A DNA stretch of 64,000 nucleotides from Linnemannia schmuckeri. Taxonomy: Eukaryota > Mortierellomycota > Mortierellomycetes > Mortierellales > Mortierellaceae. Below, one piece after another: positions 34,996-47,040 of the stretch. The position numbers and the translations under genes are program-made. The first letter of the stretch is position 1. The number at the start of each line of letters is the position of its first letter. The stretch spans positions 62,001 to 126,000 of the forward strand of contig JANATG010000020.1 in NCBI GenBank assembly GCA_029449235.1. Reading direction: 5' to 3'. The notes beneath the pieces were generated by a model. The model ran no database searches and was not told the DNA's origin. It was given only the letters and a program-made list of their open reading frames with translations.

Positions 34996-36834
34996 CTAAA
35001 CGGCCTCGTTGTTGCCATTGCCGCCCTTGACACCATCCGTCCGCAAAAGTCGAGGCACAGTCAGGATGTTCTTGACAGAAGGCCGGCCCAGCTCTTGAGC
35101 CACCTCGCGGTCAATCCTCAGCATCTCAAACGCAGTCTGCCGTTGGTTCCACTCGACCTCCTTCAACGCCCCATGGAAGGCCTGGATCAGACAAGAGTGC
35201 TCAATATCCCAGATCCCATGCTCGTCCCAGATCCATGCTGTGTATTTGAGGTAAGGCGATCCGTCTGTTGTTTTGTCGCGCACCAGACCGCTGTTCCACC
35301 AGAGTGGCTGGCCTTTATGGTTGAAATGCAATTGGTTCCCGCACACGCGATCCATCCTCGTAGGAGACGTACTTGTCGACTCTTGCTTGTAGGGTACACT
35401 ATCGCCCAGGTCGCCAATGACTCCGCCTCCAAAGCGAATGAACGAATACCGCTCCTGAATCATCTCCAACCCGATCCAAAACGACTCTTGCTCACCCCAA
35501 ATGGCTCTATAGGAAGCCTGGTTCCGTTCCTGAACATCGTTCATCTTGCAGATCGCCAATAGACCCAAGAAATGAATCCGCTTGTCCATTACCACCACGC
35601 CGGAATCTTGATCCTGATCACCCTTGGACCGGAACCATCGCGTCTTGGAAGGGTGGTTCGAGACCGAGGGGAGAGCTGCATCAAGCCAGGCGCGCTTGCT
35701 GGCCTGAGAAACCTTGCTGTTCTTGTTGGGTACCGTCCGAGCATAAAAGAAGACCGTCCCGACCTCTTGATATCCTCCATCATCAAACAGGATCTCGGGG
35801 TCCTGTAGGAAGTACGCGTCTGCATCGAGGAGGATGACTTCTTGGAACTGCGAGATCAACATCGCAAAGGGCTTGATGACAGGTCCCGAGAGATGGAGAA
35901 GAGACTGGTCCAATCGGGTCGTAATATCGATCACTTTGACATCCGGCATCTGATCGAACCACGCACGGTTCTCCTTGGACAGATCTTGTTCTCCCGCATA
36001 GTAGATTTCAATCGGCAGTGAGGATTTAAGCACATTCCGCAGAACCTTGACCGTCGTCCGTGCATAGACCGAATGCTTATCGCCTACACACATCACAATT
36101 CCGCGCCTCTCATCAATCGGCCTCCGCGAAGCAGCAGCAACGGTCTCGTGGTAAAGGTCAAACGTGGTCGCATAAGACTTGAGGATCCAGGGAAACAGCG
36201 ACCATTCCATCTTTTGAAGGAGCCGTACTGCGGGCGCTATATCCGGTGATGGACGGACATAGAACTGGTCCTGCTTGTCCTCGCCTCTCAGACCTTCGTA
36301 ATCGGGTTGAAGATGTTGCCAGAGCCCTCTGTAGGCACGAAGCCGTTTCGCGAGATGAAAGAACATCTTATCGCCTCCTCCCGCTTTCGAACGATCCGCC
36401 GATGATGCTGCGGCATCGTAGAAGGCTCTATCCTCATCACCGTATTCCAATTGCTGTCGTCCTATGGATAGTGCTCCCCGAACAGGACGCGGAGAAGCAG
36501 GTGGGGCACCCAAGAACTCAAACATCTCCTGCCCTTCCTTTGTCGACAAGGCCTTCGTATCTGCCATGGTCCAGGGGCGGACCTGACCCTTTTTAAAAGT
36601 AGCAATATGGTGTGTATAATACAAATCGTCGTCGCTGGCCTCAGAGGGTACCGACTGGACTTGCCCGTCCTCGTCGATGGAAACGTCGAAGGAGCCGTGG
36701 TATTGAGAGATGGAGGCGAGGAAGAAGAAGATTGCGACGATGAGGAGAATGCGGAGATCTTGGCTTCGTCGATGAGGGGAGGTGAAGATTGCGAATGTAG
36801 AGGAGGACATTCTCTTGCTAGTCGACCTGCCCAT
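34996..36834 (-). CDS. Golgi alpha-1,3-mannosyltransferase, MNN1 type (GT71)
   Basis: Predicted type II Golgi glycosyltransferase adding mannose to N- or O-glycans from GDP-mannose. Single exon, 612 aa. A short basic cytosolic tail and a membrane anchor (LRILLIVAIFFFLASIS, ~28-44) are followed by a stem and the catalytic domain. Motifs: RGIVMCVGDKHSVYARTTV, LPIEIYYAGEQDLSKENRAWF and the metal-binding DxD in EVILLDADAYFLQDPEILF (Asp337-Asp339), then DSGVVVMDKRIHFLGLLAI, IWGEQESFWIGLEM and ending near LRTDGVKGG. All are as in the MNN1/MNT2/TTP1 family. It uses the first ATG of the frame, and there is no sign of damage. Confidence 0.92.
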   Translation of the reverse strand: MGRSTSKRMSSSTFAIFTSPHRRSQDLRILLIVAIFFFLASISQYHGSFDVSIDEDGQVQSVPSEASDDDLYYTHHIATFKKGQVRPWTMADTKALSTKEGQEMFEFLGAPPASPRPVRGALSIGRQQLEYGDEDRAFYDAAASSADRSKAGGGDKMFFHLAKRLRAYRGLWQHLQPDYEGLRGEDKQDQFYVRPSPDIAPAVRLLQKMEWSLFPWILKSYATTFDLYHETVAAASRRPIDERRGIVMCVGDKHSVYARTTVKVLRNVLKSSLPIEIYYAGEQDLSKENRAWFDQMPDVKVIDITTRLDQSLLHLSGPVIKPFAMLISQFQEVILLDADAYFLQDPEILFDDGGYQEVGTVFFYARTVPNKNSKVSQASKRAWLDAALPSVSNHPSKTRWFRSKGDQDQDSGVVVMDKRIHFLGLLAICKMNDVQERNQASYRAIWGEQESFWIGLEMIQERYSFIRFGGGVIGDLGDSVPYKQESTSTSPTRMDRVCGNQLHFNHKGQPLWWNSGLVRDKTTDGSPYLKYTAWIWDEHGIWDIEHSCLIQAFHGALKEVEWNQRQTAFEMLRIDREVAQELGRPSVKNILTVPRLLRTDGVKGGNGNNEAV

Positions 36835-38112
36835 TTGGGGTTAGTTGGAATCTGGAGTTGATCGAGAGAAGGGCGGGGGGAATGAGAGGTGTTCGCTGGT
36901 TGGTTGTGGGGAAGGAGGAGGATTATTGGAGGGGCGTGGGAGTGGGCGTGGAGAACAACGGTAAAAGAAGAAAGGGGGCTAGAGTGGAGAGTGGGTAGAG
37001 GAAAAGTAGAGAAGTGAAGAAAGGAAAGGAAAGGTAAGAGAAGAGGGAGATGGTATTAGGAGGAGGGTGCATGGCCAATGTACAAAAGCCTATATATGAT
37101 GTGGTCTGGTACCCCTTCTCTCTCTTCCTGCTCGTTCCTTTGTTTGACAATTCGGCCCTTTTTTATTTTCTATTCTCACCCTTCTGCAATAGCCATCGTC
37201 GCCTTAGCTGTGTGCCTGAAAGAGAGGGGGAGGGGGGTCTCATACCCTTGTAATCCTCAACCCCACTCTAATTGAAGTCGACCTATGCACATTTGAACCC
37301 CTTGTTTTTGCACAGACCGTTCTTTCCTTCCTTTGCCTCACGCCCATTATTCCTTTTTGAAGAAAAAGTCAGGCTGTCCGATTCTCAACCACATCAACAT
37401 TGAGAGCGTGTGCAAGGTAAACTCAAAAACATTCACACCTGCACAGAAAACACAGCAGAACCGAGCAAAATGGCAACATGAAAAAGAAACCACACCACAC
37501 CCGGTAACCAACCTGAATTGTAATGTGGGTACGCTTTCATGAACAGGTAGCAAACGATCTCGAGGGACCTTGAGCAAAAGCAAGGACGCATACAATATAA
37601 AATACCGCATACAACGCGCCTCGTCCTTATACAAGCCATGCCACCAAGGTGAGGGCCAGGCCAGACCAGGCCATACTGCGCCATGCCATGCCATGTGCGA
37701 GAATTGCAATAAATTAAGCTGAAAGACATATAGAGAAGAAAATACATCTACGCCCTCCCTTGCAGACGAGTCTCTCTTCTCGTTCATAATGTTGTTGTGT
37801 GGCTCTCTTATTCCTTTTGCCACCTTTTTTTTTTATAGTTTTCCTTGCCTTAATGCGCGGCTGCGTAAAAATAAACCTTTCACGAGTCAAACTTTGAACG
37901 ACCGCTACCATTTTGCTTTACGCCCATTTTCATTTTTTAGTCGCTCTTCATTCCCAGAGATAAAAAAAGAAGAATGAGTGTCTACAGGCACAAAGTAGGC
38001 ACAGGCACAGAAAATTCAGCAGAAGAGAGCGAGCTGTTGTGGAGTTTGTTGACGGTGATGATACCGCAAAAAAAAAAATGAACGAGTCAAAAATATGTGC
38101 TTCTAGTTCAAC
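36835..38112. other. Intergenic, no gene recognised
   Basis: This is upstream of the mannosyltransferase. It contains CT/GA-rich leader sequence, a cluster of GCCATGCC/CCAGGCC short repeats near 37630-37695, and no coding frame I can support. Confidence 0.45.
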
Positions 38113-38637
38113 GCAGTTGAAGACAAACAGGAAGGAGATGAAGTAATTAGAATTCGAATTTAGGCACAAACATATTGTTTCAGCCTCTGTGGAACCATAA
38201 CGGTAGGAGAAACAAAATTGTTAGCGGCGCTTTTGAGCTTGGCTATGGTAAATAGTAAGGTGGTAAATAGCGAAGAAAACAGAGAGTGGGGTGCATCGAT
38301 AAGTACACAATACTGGTAACTCGCCTTGTTGCTCAGTCGCCACCAATCATCGGCAGGCGGACATTTCCTGTTTGCACCTGAAGGATACGCACTCTGGTAG
38401 AGTAGTATTATCTCGACGTCATCTCCTTCAATCCCACAAATGTCGATGTTCGGGTTTCTCTGGAGCTGATGAGAACAAAACCCATCGAGCCTAACCTCGG
38501 AGGCAGCCAAGACCCGCGCGATGCTAGAGATGGGCAGGAAGGACAAAATAGAACACCAGACCGAGATCGGTTGGATAATGCAAAGATTGGTTGGATCGAT
38601 GGCAGCTTCGGTGGTAGGACGACACACCAGTCATACC
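38113..38637. repeat. Inverted repeat copy L (525 bp)
   Basis: This segment recurs inverted at 45924-46448 (paired positions sum to 84561). The 155-residue frame inside is identical in both copies. Homology stops sharply at CAACGCAGTTGAAG on one side and CACACCAGTCATAC on the other. Confidence 0.9.
38160..38627 (-). CDS. Hypothetical 155-aa frame inside the 525-bp repeat
   Basis: The open frame reads from MCRPTTEAAIDPTNLCIIQP to VMVPQRLKQYVCA. The part SILSFLPISSIARVLAASEV is faintly F-box-like, and the middle (DICGIEGDDVEIILLYQSAY) looks coding. The later part may be intron, since a GTTACC donor-like site follows SNKA. The family is not recognised. The exact inverted duplicate is at 45934-46401. 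It may be one exon of a gene truncated by the duplication. Confidence 0.35.
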   Translation of the reverse strand: MCRPTTEAAIDPTNLCIIQPISVWCSILSFLPISSIARVLAASEVRLDGFCSHQLQRNPNIDICGIEGDDVEIILLYQSAYPSGANRKCPPADDWWRLSNKASYQYCVLIDAPHSLFSSLFTTLLFTIAKLKSAANNFVSPTVMVPQRLKQYVCA

Positions 38638-38689
38638 GACAAGGCGAGTGTCCAGTTTGAAGAGCATAAGCGACCTAATCGACCGATCT

Positions 38690-40880
38690 TTGGCTCCTCG
38701 TCTGATGTGACACCTGGAGGACGTGCCTTTGAGATATTCTCATTGACGGTGAGCTTCGGAAACTTGGGAACGATCTTCCTTCACCCTTTTCTGGAATGGG
38801 TGCTCGAGGGCCTCGTTGACCGTCATCCGAGTCACGGTCTCTGGGCCGACCAGCCTCTCCACAATCTCAGCGGCACCCTTGTACTTGCCCGAGCTACAGC
38901 AAGCTGATTTACAAATGAAAGCAAAACACCGTGTGATGTTTGCGCAACAGGTGGGGTTCCTTGCCACTAGAAAAGCACAAAACTTACTCGATCACACTCT
39001 TTCTTCCTTGCGGTGCCCTTCTCATCATCAGTAAATGGATCAAACAACCCAACAAATAGGAGCCCGCCTTGACCCCGCCATGCCAGGCATTAAGAACCAC
39101 TTCGAGGAATATTATCCTTCATATCCATTCACCCCGCTATTGAATAGAAATATGACCATGAAGTTGATTAGCAAGTTGGCTCACGTTTCTTCCTTTCCTT
39201 TGTTTCTTGAAAGTTGTCAAATGCCTTTTCGAACAAAACGTGTTTGCCAGACTTACATGCTTGCCCTCGCTTGCTCATGATGACCGAGACACCAAAGTCC
39301 GATATTTTGATCGCCCTTGACGGCATGACCAGAGTATTTTCAGTTTGATGTCGCGGTGGTAGAGGTTCATATCATGGAAGTCCTTGAGTCCGAGTGTTAC
39401 CTAGCGGTAAAGTATCTGAATAATGGACAGTCGAAGGTGCTTTCCAATGCGGGCCTAAAGTTGATGGAGGTCCTATTTTGGACAATATTTATGATTTTGA
39501 AGCTTAAGCAACTTCACGAAAGTAGACGGTTCTCTTAAGAACATTCCAACATACACACGCTCACACAAACACTCACCCTCGATCGAATGTAATGATGTTT
39601 ATTTAAACCGAATGCTCCAAGACTAGACAATTGTACCCGCTCTGCTCAAAGGCGCCGAGTAGTTCCACGAGGTTGTCGCTCTCGAATGTCGAGCTGAAGC
39701 CTTGCTCTTCCTGGAGGGGCTATTTCCAATGATAATAAAGAAGACGAACTCGTTAACGATATATTCGATTCTTTCGCAAAAATATAAATCGAAAAAGCAA
39801 AAAAAAGGCAGCAGCAGCCTTAGAACACAGCATAGACGCGCATTTAACTTACGGTGTGGTCGCGCCTGAGGCTGAGCATTATCTTGATACAGATGAAGCT
39901 TCCATGAGTTGGTCCTCCTTCCGTCTATGCTTGTGCTACAGCTCCAGCTATTCGTTATGTAAAAATAGTGCAACAACGATAGAATCAATTTGTGTATGTC
40001 AAATGTCTGAAGACAGCCATACTTTCCGCTTTCTTTGTAGGATGTGCTCCTTACTGCTCCAATTGAGCTTTCAGTCTTGTAGCGTATGTTGCTCTTTGGA
40101 TCAAAAGCACAGGGTAACATACAAGCAATTAACACGCTTAGATTTTGCCCCCTCCTTGTTTCCTATATCCATTTGCACTAAACGTTACTCAAAAGTTTTT
40201 TTAAACCTACAGGCTGTGGTTTCATGTGCTCCTTTTCAGTTGTGATCCACTCAAGTAGCCCTATCTTAGCTGAAGTTTCATCGGCAGCAGGAGTTCCTTG
40301 TTTGACGCCGGTTCCCGTTGCCGACGATGGCGACAATGTTGAGGATGGTGGCAGTGATAGTGATGGGGCTGGCAGTACTTGTGGTGATGGTGCTGGCGGT
40401 CTTACTTCTGGAAGTATGTGCAGACTCGGTGTCGACGTGCCTGCTGCCCCTGCTGTCGTTCTACGCTGCGAGTGTCTTGTTGGCCTTGTTGCATGGCCTG
40501 TAATGAAGGTAGATGACGTGTTGAACGACGGCGTTGGCGACGTCTGTTGGGACCTTGTAAATGCGTGTTCATACGGTGCATGCCCAACTGTCGAGCCGGT
40601 CTCTGTCATTCCTTGGGTCTCGTCGCCTTGTGTCTCTGGTCGAATACGTCTGGAAGTCCGAGGCCGAGCGATAGGTCTTGATACGGTTGGAGTTCCCGCT
40701 TTTCCTTGGGTCGATCCTTCTAGCAGGCGAAGCTAAAGAATTCCTTGCCCGACCCATAGCCGACGGCGGTCGAGGTCCCGATGGTGATGAGGTAGTGCCT
40801 ACGACGGCTGACGGCAGAACAGCGCACCGGGTGGGTGGACAGTAGAACGAGGATGTTGGAGAATCAGGCCTTGCAGGCAT
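38690..40880 (-). pseudogene. Decayed Ser/Thr protein kinase gene
   Basis: Remnants of a kinase appear in order on the minus strand: a Pro/Ser-rich N-terminal region from 40880 (MPARPDSPTSSFYCPP...), the catalytic loop YHRDIKLK (about 39350), the DFG segment RAIKISDFGVSVIMSKRGQA, a helix-F-like GSYLLGCLIHLLMM (about 39070) and a subdomain XI segment TRMTVNEALEHPFQKR (about 38800). Between YHRDIKLK and NTLVMPSRAIKIS the frame is broken; one extra A in an AAAA run would restore it. No intact APE motif is found and stops interrupt that stretch. The spacing and motifs parallel the kinase at 41266-44383, so it is probably an old relative or duplicate. Confidence 0.65.
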
Positions 40881-41265
40881 TTGACTGGACCGGAGGAGGT
40901 TGGCACACTATCCAATGTACCTCTCAAAGAAGCCAAGCTCGGGAATTTTTCAAGGATGATGGACACCAGCAAGCACAGTCAGGTCCAATGATGTGATAAA
41001 GTGCAGGATCGAAATCGACATATGGCTCAGCAACAAATACACTCTCTTCTCAGTCAACACCATTAGTGTAGTATTTGGATTATGTAAAAGTCATTGCACT
41101 CAAAGTCTATCGCAGACTAGATTTTCTTTCTTCTTCGCCGACACCATCAGTCGGACATCTGAACCTGGTCCCACTACCAGCTTCCAGTTTATTTATTAGC
41201 AAAGACACAAAAAAAAATGGAAGAGATGGAAGTGCAAAGGAAAAAAAGCAAAAGCGACTAAAAAA

Positions 41266-44200
41266 TCAGGCTTGAGGAAGTTCGGCGGTCTTCTCAGCAC
41301 ATGTTTCATCCTCCTTCGTAACGATGTCCTCGGTCTTCTTCTCCTTGGTCTCCTCCTCGACTTTCACCTTAGGAAGGGCAACTTCCTCCGCACGACATCG
41401 GTCGCCAGCCTCGGGGACAACGATTTTCTGGTCAAGAACTGCAGCAGGAACTCCTGTTTTCTCACTTTCTCCCTTCTCCTGTGGCGCCGCGACAACCACC
41501 AGCTTCTGTCGTGGCGCAGTTTCTCCCCCTTTACTCCGGTTGGCATCGCCGCCCTCGTCCTTGGTAGGCGTGACCTCTGTCGGGTCAATGTCTTCGCCAG
41601 CGACGTTGACATTGCCCGGGTCATGAGAGAAGAAGGAGTGGGCCAAGGCTTGCTTGATCGTCAGTCGCTGGAATGGGTCTTGACGGAGAAGGCTATCAAC
41701 CAAGTCCCTGGCGCTCTCCCATACCCTATTTTTATGAACATATGGTTGCATTAGAGATTACTAACACCGGAGCAGCGGAGGCACAACATTACATTTTAGT
41801 CAAAGCACAAAGAGAGTATTGCGAGGCAGCATGAAATCAGTTATACTTACTGGATTCCATTGATCAGCTCGTTCGTCACCTCATTCTTCTTGGGAAGCTT
41901 CCGGCAGACCATGAAGTGGATGAGCATTCCGAGGGAGTAGGCGTCGACGGATAGCCTATAGCGGCACGACCTCTCCCTCGTGATCTCCGGAGCCATAAAA
42001 GGGGGGGTCCCCATGAAGCCCCTATGGTCATGCAAAACGAAAGTCTGATTAGATGTTGCATGCGACTGACAATTTTGCACAGTCCCCATTTCTATCAATA
42101 TACATTCAGAACAAACTTGGGCACTTACTTCAGCTCCCCCCTCTTATTGACCCGGCCTGCGACTCCGAAGTCGGCGATGAGGATCTCCCCGGACCCGGAC
42201 AACAAAATGTTGTCCGGTTTAATGTCCCGGTGGGCCATCATCCACTGTGAGTGGAGATAGTCCAATCCGTGACAGATGTCGCGGATGAGACCCTGCATCG
42301 CCCGGCGCGGGAACTTGGCCCCGTTCTCGAGGATGTACTTGGTGAGGCTCTATTTTAATAAGTCAGAGAAGAGCAACAGGTATAGCGGTAAGACAAGGTA
42401 ATACACCGCCATCGGCCTGCTAATCAACCGCGGACCAAACTGCTTCAAAATGAAGTAAAGGCGAGCAAAGATTTGTTCTTACCTGCTCAGCCAGTTGGAG
42501 GACGAGGACATACTGATCCCGCTCAAAGAATGGACCAAAATACTTAAGCAAGTACTTCTGGCCGGGGACCTCGCGGCTGGGGTCCTTGGGATCGCGTCGC
42601 ATGGCGATGCGGTACATGTCCCTCTCCCGCTCCCACTACTCATCAAATAGACAGGCCAATTGGAATATGAATGTAAGTCGATGAAATGCCTTATGCTCGC
42701 TTTGTTGTTTTCAATCGAGGAAAAGAGAGGGCGAACACGCGACAACATCATTGATACATGTATGACTTACACTGGCTTTCTTGTCCTCCTTCACCAACTT
42801 GAGGCAGACCATTGTTGCCTCGCGCCATCCTCTTCCGCTCCCTAAAAGCGATCAGTGCCGAAGAAAAAAAATGCATTAGCCCAATCCTTGACAGCAACAA
42901 AAAATTTTGCCACCAACTTTTTCTTTTTCTTCTCCCTTCTCCCTGCCCCATTTGTTACAAACAAAAAAAAATCCTGCTCTTGTCCCACTCTCTCGTTCTT
43001 TTTCTCTAACTAACATGTCAGTTCTCCCGGACTCCTCTTTTTCCCTGGCCTATAACTCGCATCCGCTGCATTCTTCTTTTTTCGCACTCCTGCTCTCCCA
43101 CGTGCCCCTTCTTGTTTTCTCACCAAGATCTTACTTTTCCACCACTCCTTGTCTTCTCCCAAGTATACCTCTCTTTTAAGTATACATCTCTTCTCCCACA
43201 CTCCTTTTCATTTTCTTCTTCTCTTACCCAGCCTCCATTATTCTCCACTTCTCTTATTCTCCCGTGTACATCCCCCTTCTCGCACACTCCTATTTTTCTC
43301 TCTCCCTTGACCTTCCTCTCGCTATTTCCTTTTTCACTACCGGCTACTTACAGCAAAAATCGTCTCCAAATAGACGTATTCGTTCCCCGAGCCGCCATCG
43401 ACGTAGACCTATCGGAGCACATAGGCAACAACAAGCGCACATAGGGTTAGAGGCAATTAAATGGATCGTAATAGGTGGGACAGGATTGGTGGCAAACCAA
43501 ATTACATCAACAGTAGTATTATATTTCAGAATCTTATCGTCTTTATCCTTACCTCCAAAGGCTCGATATATCCTGGCTGGTCCTCAGCTCGCCGAGAACC
43601 TGCAGCCTGGGAGGGTGAAAACGTCGGACGCGACTCGCTGGATGCGGGCGTAGGGACTGACTGAGATGGCAAGGACGGAAGCATCTTCGGCGATGGAGAT
43701 GGAGGAGGGGCGAGAGATGGAGGAGGGGCGAGAGATGGAGGAGGGGCGGGAGCACAAGCCTTAGCGACATCAGCAGCCCGACGACCGCTTCGACGACTTG
43801 ACCTTGAGGATCCTTCAACCTGAGGGTCACTCACTGGACGGAAGATTGCCGGCAGCTGCCCAGGGGAGGGAGCGGGGCGAGGTGATCTTGACGTCGACGG
43901 TATAGCAAGCACAGACTGAGGTGGGCGCGGGTGGGGAGGAGAGGGCCGTGGATGGGAGCGAGCTGGATGGGGTGCAGGGTATCTCTTGTAGCGGTTGGCG
44001 GCCCCGAAACTGAAGGGCATTTGTTCGGACATGACCAACGGCGGCCTTGACAAGGATGACGAAGAGGAGCCAGCCCTAGTCGAAACGTGCGAAGGTCGAG
44101 CCTGGTGCGAGGGTCCCATGGGAGACGTGACAGCAGCAGAAGGAGCAGCACCCCCCGGCGGTCGTGAGAGCGAGTACGTTGGGAGAGGGAGAGGAGGACG

Positions 44201-44383
44201 CAAAGACGGGGAGCCTGAAGAGGTCATCCTTGGTCGAGGGCGAGATGAAGGTGATTCTGGCGAGGCTTCCCCTGGTCGCGGTCGGACGGGTGATGGAGGG
44301 ACGGATGACGGGGAGACTGGTTGCGAGGTGGAAGGGGTAGCAGGTGAAGACGGGTTCTTGCGTTTGTTATCGTGTTCAGACAT
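41266..44383 (-). CDS. Ser/Thr protein kinase with Pro/Ser-rich N-terminus
   Basis: Exons: 44383-43553, 43408-43352, 42841-42771, 42635-42483, 42349-42129, 42021-41851 and 41725-41266, about 655 aa. The first 277 residues are low-complexity (PPPSLAPPPS repeats, RS-rich). The kinase domain then shows a Gly-rich region, the ATP-lysine in TMVCLKLVKEDKKAS, the hinge segment YVLVLQLAEQSLTKYI, catalytic loop MAHRDIKPDNILL, DFG in ILIADFGVAGRVNKRGE, the APE region GTPPFMAPEITRE, helix F VDAYSLGMLIHFMV, and QDPFQRLTIKQALAHSFF. The acidic Glu/Lys-rich tail ends AEKTAELPQA. The exon 2/3 junction is one base out of phase; an extra G at the exon 3 start (reading GSGRGWREA) would restore it. The substrate is unknown. 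Confidence 0.85.
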
Positions 44384-45762
44384 GTTGACAATGGGTTGAT
44401 TTGAAGGAAAGGCGGAAGGGGGAAAAGGGAAAGGAAAAAGAAGTAAAAGTGGCGGCAGTGGGATGTGTTTTAATACCAGGAGACGGCTTCCAATAGACGC
44501 AACTTATTTATCGCCTCAAGAGTGAAGAAGGGAATATTTTATATATTTACATGACATTCATACGTTATTATTCCGCGGTCGAGTGAAAAGACATCAGTTT
44601 GAAAATGATGCGGCTTGGAAAAAGAACTTCGACACGGAAGTGACATCTACTGATCTAACGTTTTGTTTTCATTCTATCTCTCGATTCTACTACTGGCAAT
44701 GGTTTGCCTCGGCCATGGAACGATAACATGCCAGATTCCCTCTCGATCGCTGCTCGAACCACCCCTCTCCGATGCATGGTTGCCGAGATAAATGCATGCA
44801 TGCATTTGCATAGTGCCTCCACTCCGCCTTGACTTAAGAGTTGTCTTGCTCAAATCTTGGCTCGTGATGGGAATTTTCTATCTCGCATTTTCGCGTACAC
44901 TTTATTGGTCATTGGATTTTCGCCGATCAGGAAAAATGACGCGCTGTTTTTCATTGATCAACTGGCTGCGGAATATAATATATGCCAACCTGGACTCCAT
45001 TATCGCTCCTGCTGATGTTATTCGACTGGACGCGCTAGTGGAACGGCCTTTTCCTTTTCGGTTTCCCTTTTTAGTTCTCATCGTCACTGATCGCGTGGAA
45101 CGTAAAAAAGCTCGGCGGTTTTTGTACAAGGACGTGTTTTCAAATCACGGATAAGAGAAAAACAGTCAATGGAAAAACGCGACATAATACCCGCTCTTCC
45201 GTCATCCTCATCCCTACCCTCATCCGTTGGCTTGTTCTCTCATCCCTTCCTTTCGCCTCTTTTCATTTACATGATCATGTCTTCTCTTCGATTCGTTTGA
45301 CCTCGGTCCCTGAGGCCGCCGTGATTTGTTTGTGCTACACGCACGCGCCCCTTTCTTTTGTCGATCTCACATTCTCTCCTACTTTCACTGCTCAACATCA
45401 TCGTATCCCCCATTCATCACCGATGCGCAGGCAACGGCATATAGGTATGCTTTTGAGCGAGAGTCAGTGATATGCATCCAGAACCTTTGCTTGATTCTTC
45501 GCCGTCTCACGCGTCTTTATCTTTCACTTTTTGGTTTCTTCTCCTCCGCCTGTCCATCTCCTTTAATCTCTTCACCACCCACGCATACTTGAACACAAAT
45601 ATCTCCTGTAGGCCAATGCAGTTATGCTATAATGAAGCTTCAGGATTAAGCGAGCTCAATGAACATCACCAACGACTGCGTGGTTTTCATCTTTATCATT
45701 CACTACCTATCAAGCCATCATATCGATGAATCCCTGACCACGCAAGAGGAGGTGTCGCACAT
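44384..45762. other. Intergenic, no gene recognised
   Basis: This is the upstream region of the kinase gene plus DNA up to the 525-bp repeat. One plus-strand frame (44792-45154) is open but has no recognisable motif. CT-rich tracts occur near 45180-45580. Confidence 0.4.
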
Positions 45763-45923
45763 ATGATGCGAACGACAACAGCAACTCCCTTGAAGAGACC
45801 GACCAACAAACCCAAGCAGTAAGCTCAGACCGGGAAAACGGTATGGGTCCCAATAACAGCTAGCATAAGCAACGACGGCCGTCTGAGTTGCTTACTCTCT
45901 TCCGCATGGGTGCCCACTCCGTC

Positions 45924-46448
45924 AGTATGACTGGTGTGTCGTCCTACCACCGAAGCTGCCATCGATCCAACCAATCTTTGCATTATCCAACCGATCTCGG
46001 TCTGGTGTTCTATTTTGTCCTTCCTGCCCATCTCTAGCATCGCGCGGGTCTTGGCTGCCTCCGAGGTTAGGCTCGATGGGTTTTGTTCTCATCAGCTCCA
46101 GAGAAACCCGAACATCGACATTTGTGGGATTGAAGGAGATGACGTCGAGATAATACTACTCTACCAGAGTGCGTATCCTTCAGGTGCAAACAGGAAATGT
46201 CCGCCTGCCGATGATTGGTGGCGACTGAGCAACAAGGCGAGTTACCAGTATTGTGTACTTATCGATGCACCCCACTCTCTGTTTTCTTCGCTATTTACCA
46301 CCTTACTATTTACCATAGCCAAGCTCAAAAGCGCCGCTAACAATTTTGTTTCTCCTACCGTTATGGTTCCACAGAGGCTGAAACAATATGTTTGTGCCTA
46401 AATTCGAATTCTAATTACTTCATCTCCTTCCTGTTTGTCTTCGACTGC
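45924..46448. repeat. Inverted repeat copy R (525 bp)
   Basis: Reverse-complement copy of 38113-38637. Together they flank the two kinase loci (about 7.3 kb). Confidence 0.9.
45934..46401 (+). CDS. Hypothetical 155-aa frame, second copy
   Basis: Protein identical to the frame at 38160-38627. In this copy the upstream DNA has an ATG-initiated Lys/Pro-rich segment (MMRTTTATPLKRPTNKPK, from 45763) ending at a CA|GTAAGC donor, and a CCGTCAG acceptor at about 45925. The right copy may therefore be the parent gene and the left copy a fragment. The frame entered from that acceptor is not the 155-aa frame, so the gene model is unresolved. Confidence 0.35.
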   Translation: MCRPTTEAAIDPTNLCIIQPISVWCSILSFLPISSIARVLAASEVRLDGFCSHQLQRNPNIDICGIEGDDVEIILLYQSAYPSGANRKCPPADDWWRLSNKASYQYCVLIDAPHSLFSSLFTTLLFTIAKLKSAANNFVSPTVMVPQRLKQYVCA

Positions 46449-46464
46449 GTAGAACGAAAGTGCA

Positions 46465-46722
46465 TTGCAAAATCAACGGGTAGAATATGTACGTGTCGAC
46501 TTTAATCGCAGTGGAGGTGATGATACTAAGGTCAAGAGCGCTCCCCTCTTTCAGGCACACAGCTGTGGCGACGATGGCTGTGCCAAGGTGGTGAGAAAAA
46601 GAAAAAAAGGGCGAACGCGTCCATCAAAGGAACGAGGACTTTCCATGAGGAATTGCCAACTGGGACCGATTACACCACTTACGAGTATCCAAGACATATC
46701 CGAGACTGATAAGCATCGTTGA
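46465..46722 (+). CDS. Small hypothetical basic frame
   Basis: Open frame of 85 codons (VRVDFNRSGGDDTKV...CAKVVRKRKKGRTRP...DISETDKHR). It contains a basic KRKKGR patch that could be a nuclear signal. Its 3' part (about 46640-46730) has a diverged relative in inverted orientation at about 62690-62765. The family is not recognised; it may be a fragment. Confidence 0.25.
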   Translation: MQNQRVEYVRVDFNRSGGDDTKVKSAPLFQAHSCGDDGCAKVVRKRKKGRTRPSKERGLSMRNCQLGPITPLTSIQDISETDKHR

Positions 46723-46978
46723 TCAGCGACCGCTGTAAGATTTCCCTCGCATCTCACACCTCCACCGCGCTCTCGTCGATGATCCTATGTCGAGCATGGC
46801 ACCTTCTTTTTGTTCTTTTGCTCGTTACGACTCGGGGACTGAATGCCGTCTGGCATCAGCTCTGGACTTGGTGTACGTCTGTAGGTTTATAATAATATTG
46901 TGCTGCTCTTTTTAGCAACTCAATTGCTCGCTACAGTCAGGCCGATCGACAGAGCCTCAAAGGAGGTTTCTAGGCCGG
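46640..46978. repeat. Diverged outer flank of the large inverted repeat, left
   Basis: Clearly related to the reverse complement of 62465-62765 but with many substitutions and small indels. Examples are GGGACCGATTAC...GAGACTGATAAG, GACTGAATGCCGTCTGGCATCAGCTCTGG, and GTGCTGCTCTTTTTAGC. It borders directly on the matching core arm. Confidence 0.75.
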
Positions 46979-47040
46979 TTCTTTGTCTAGGACCATGCGC
47001 CAATGCTATTATATGCATCTACTGTGTACTGTTTTACATG

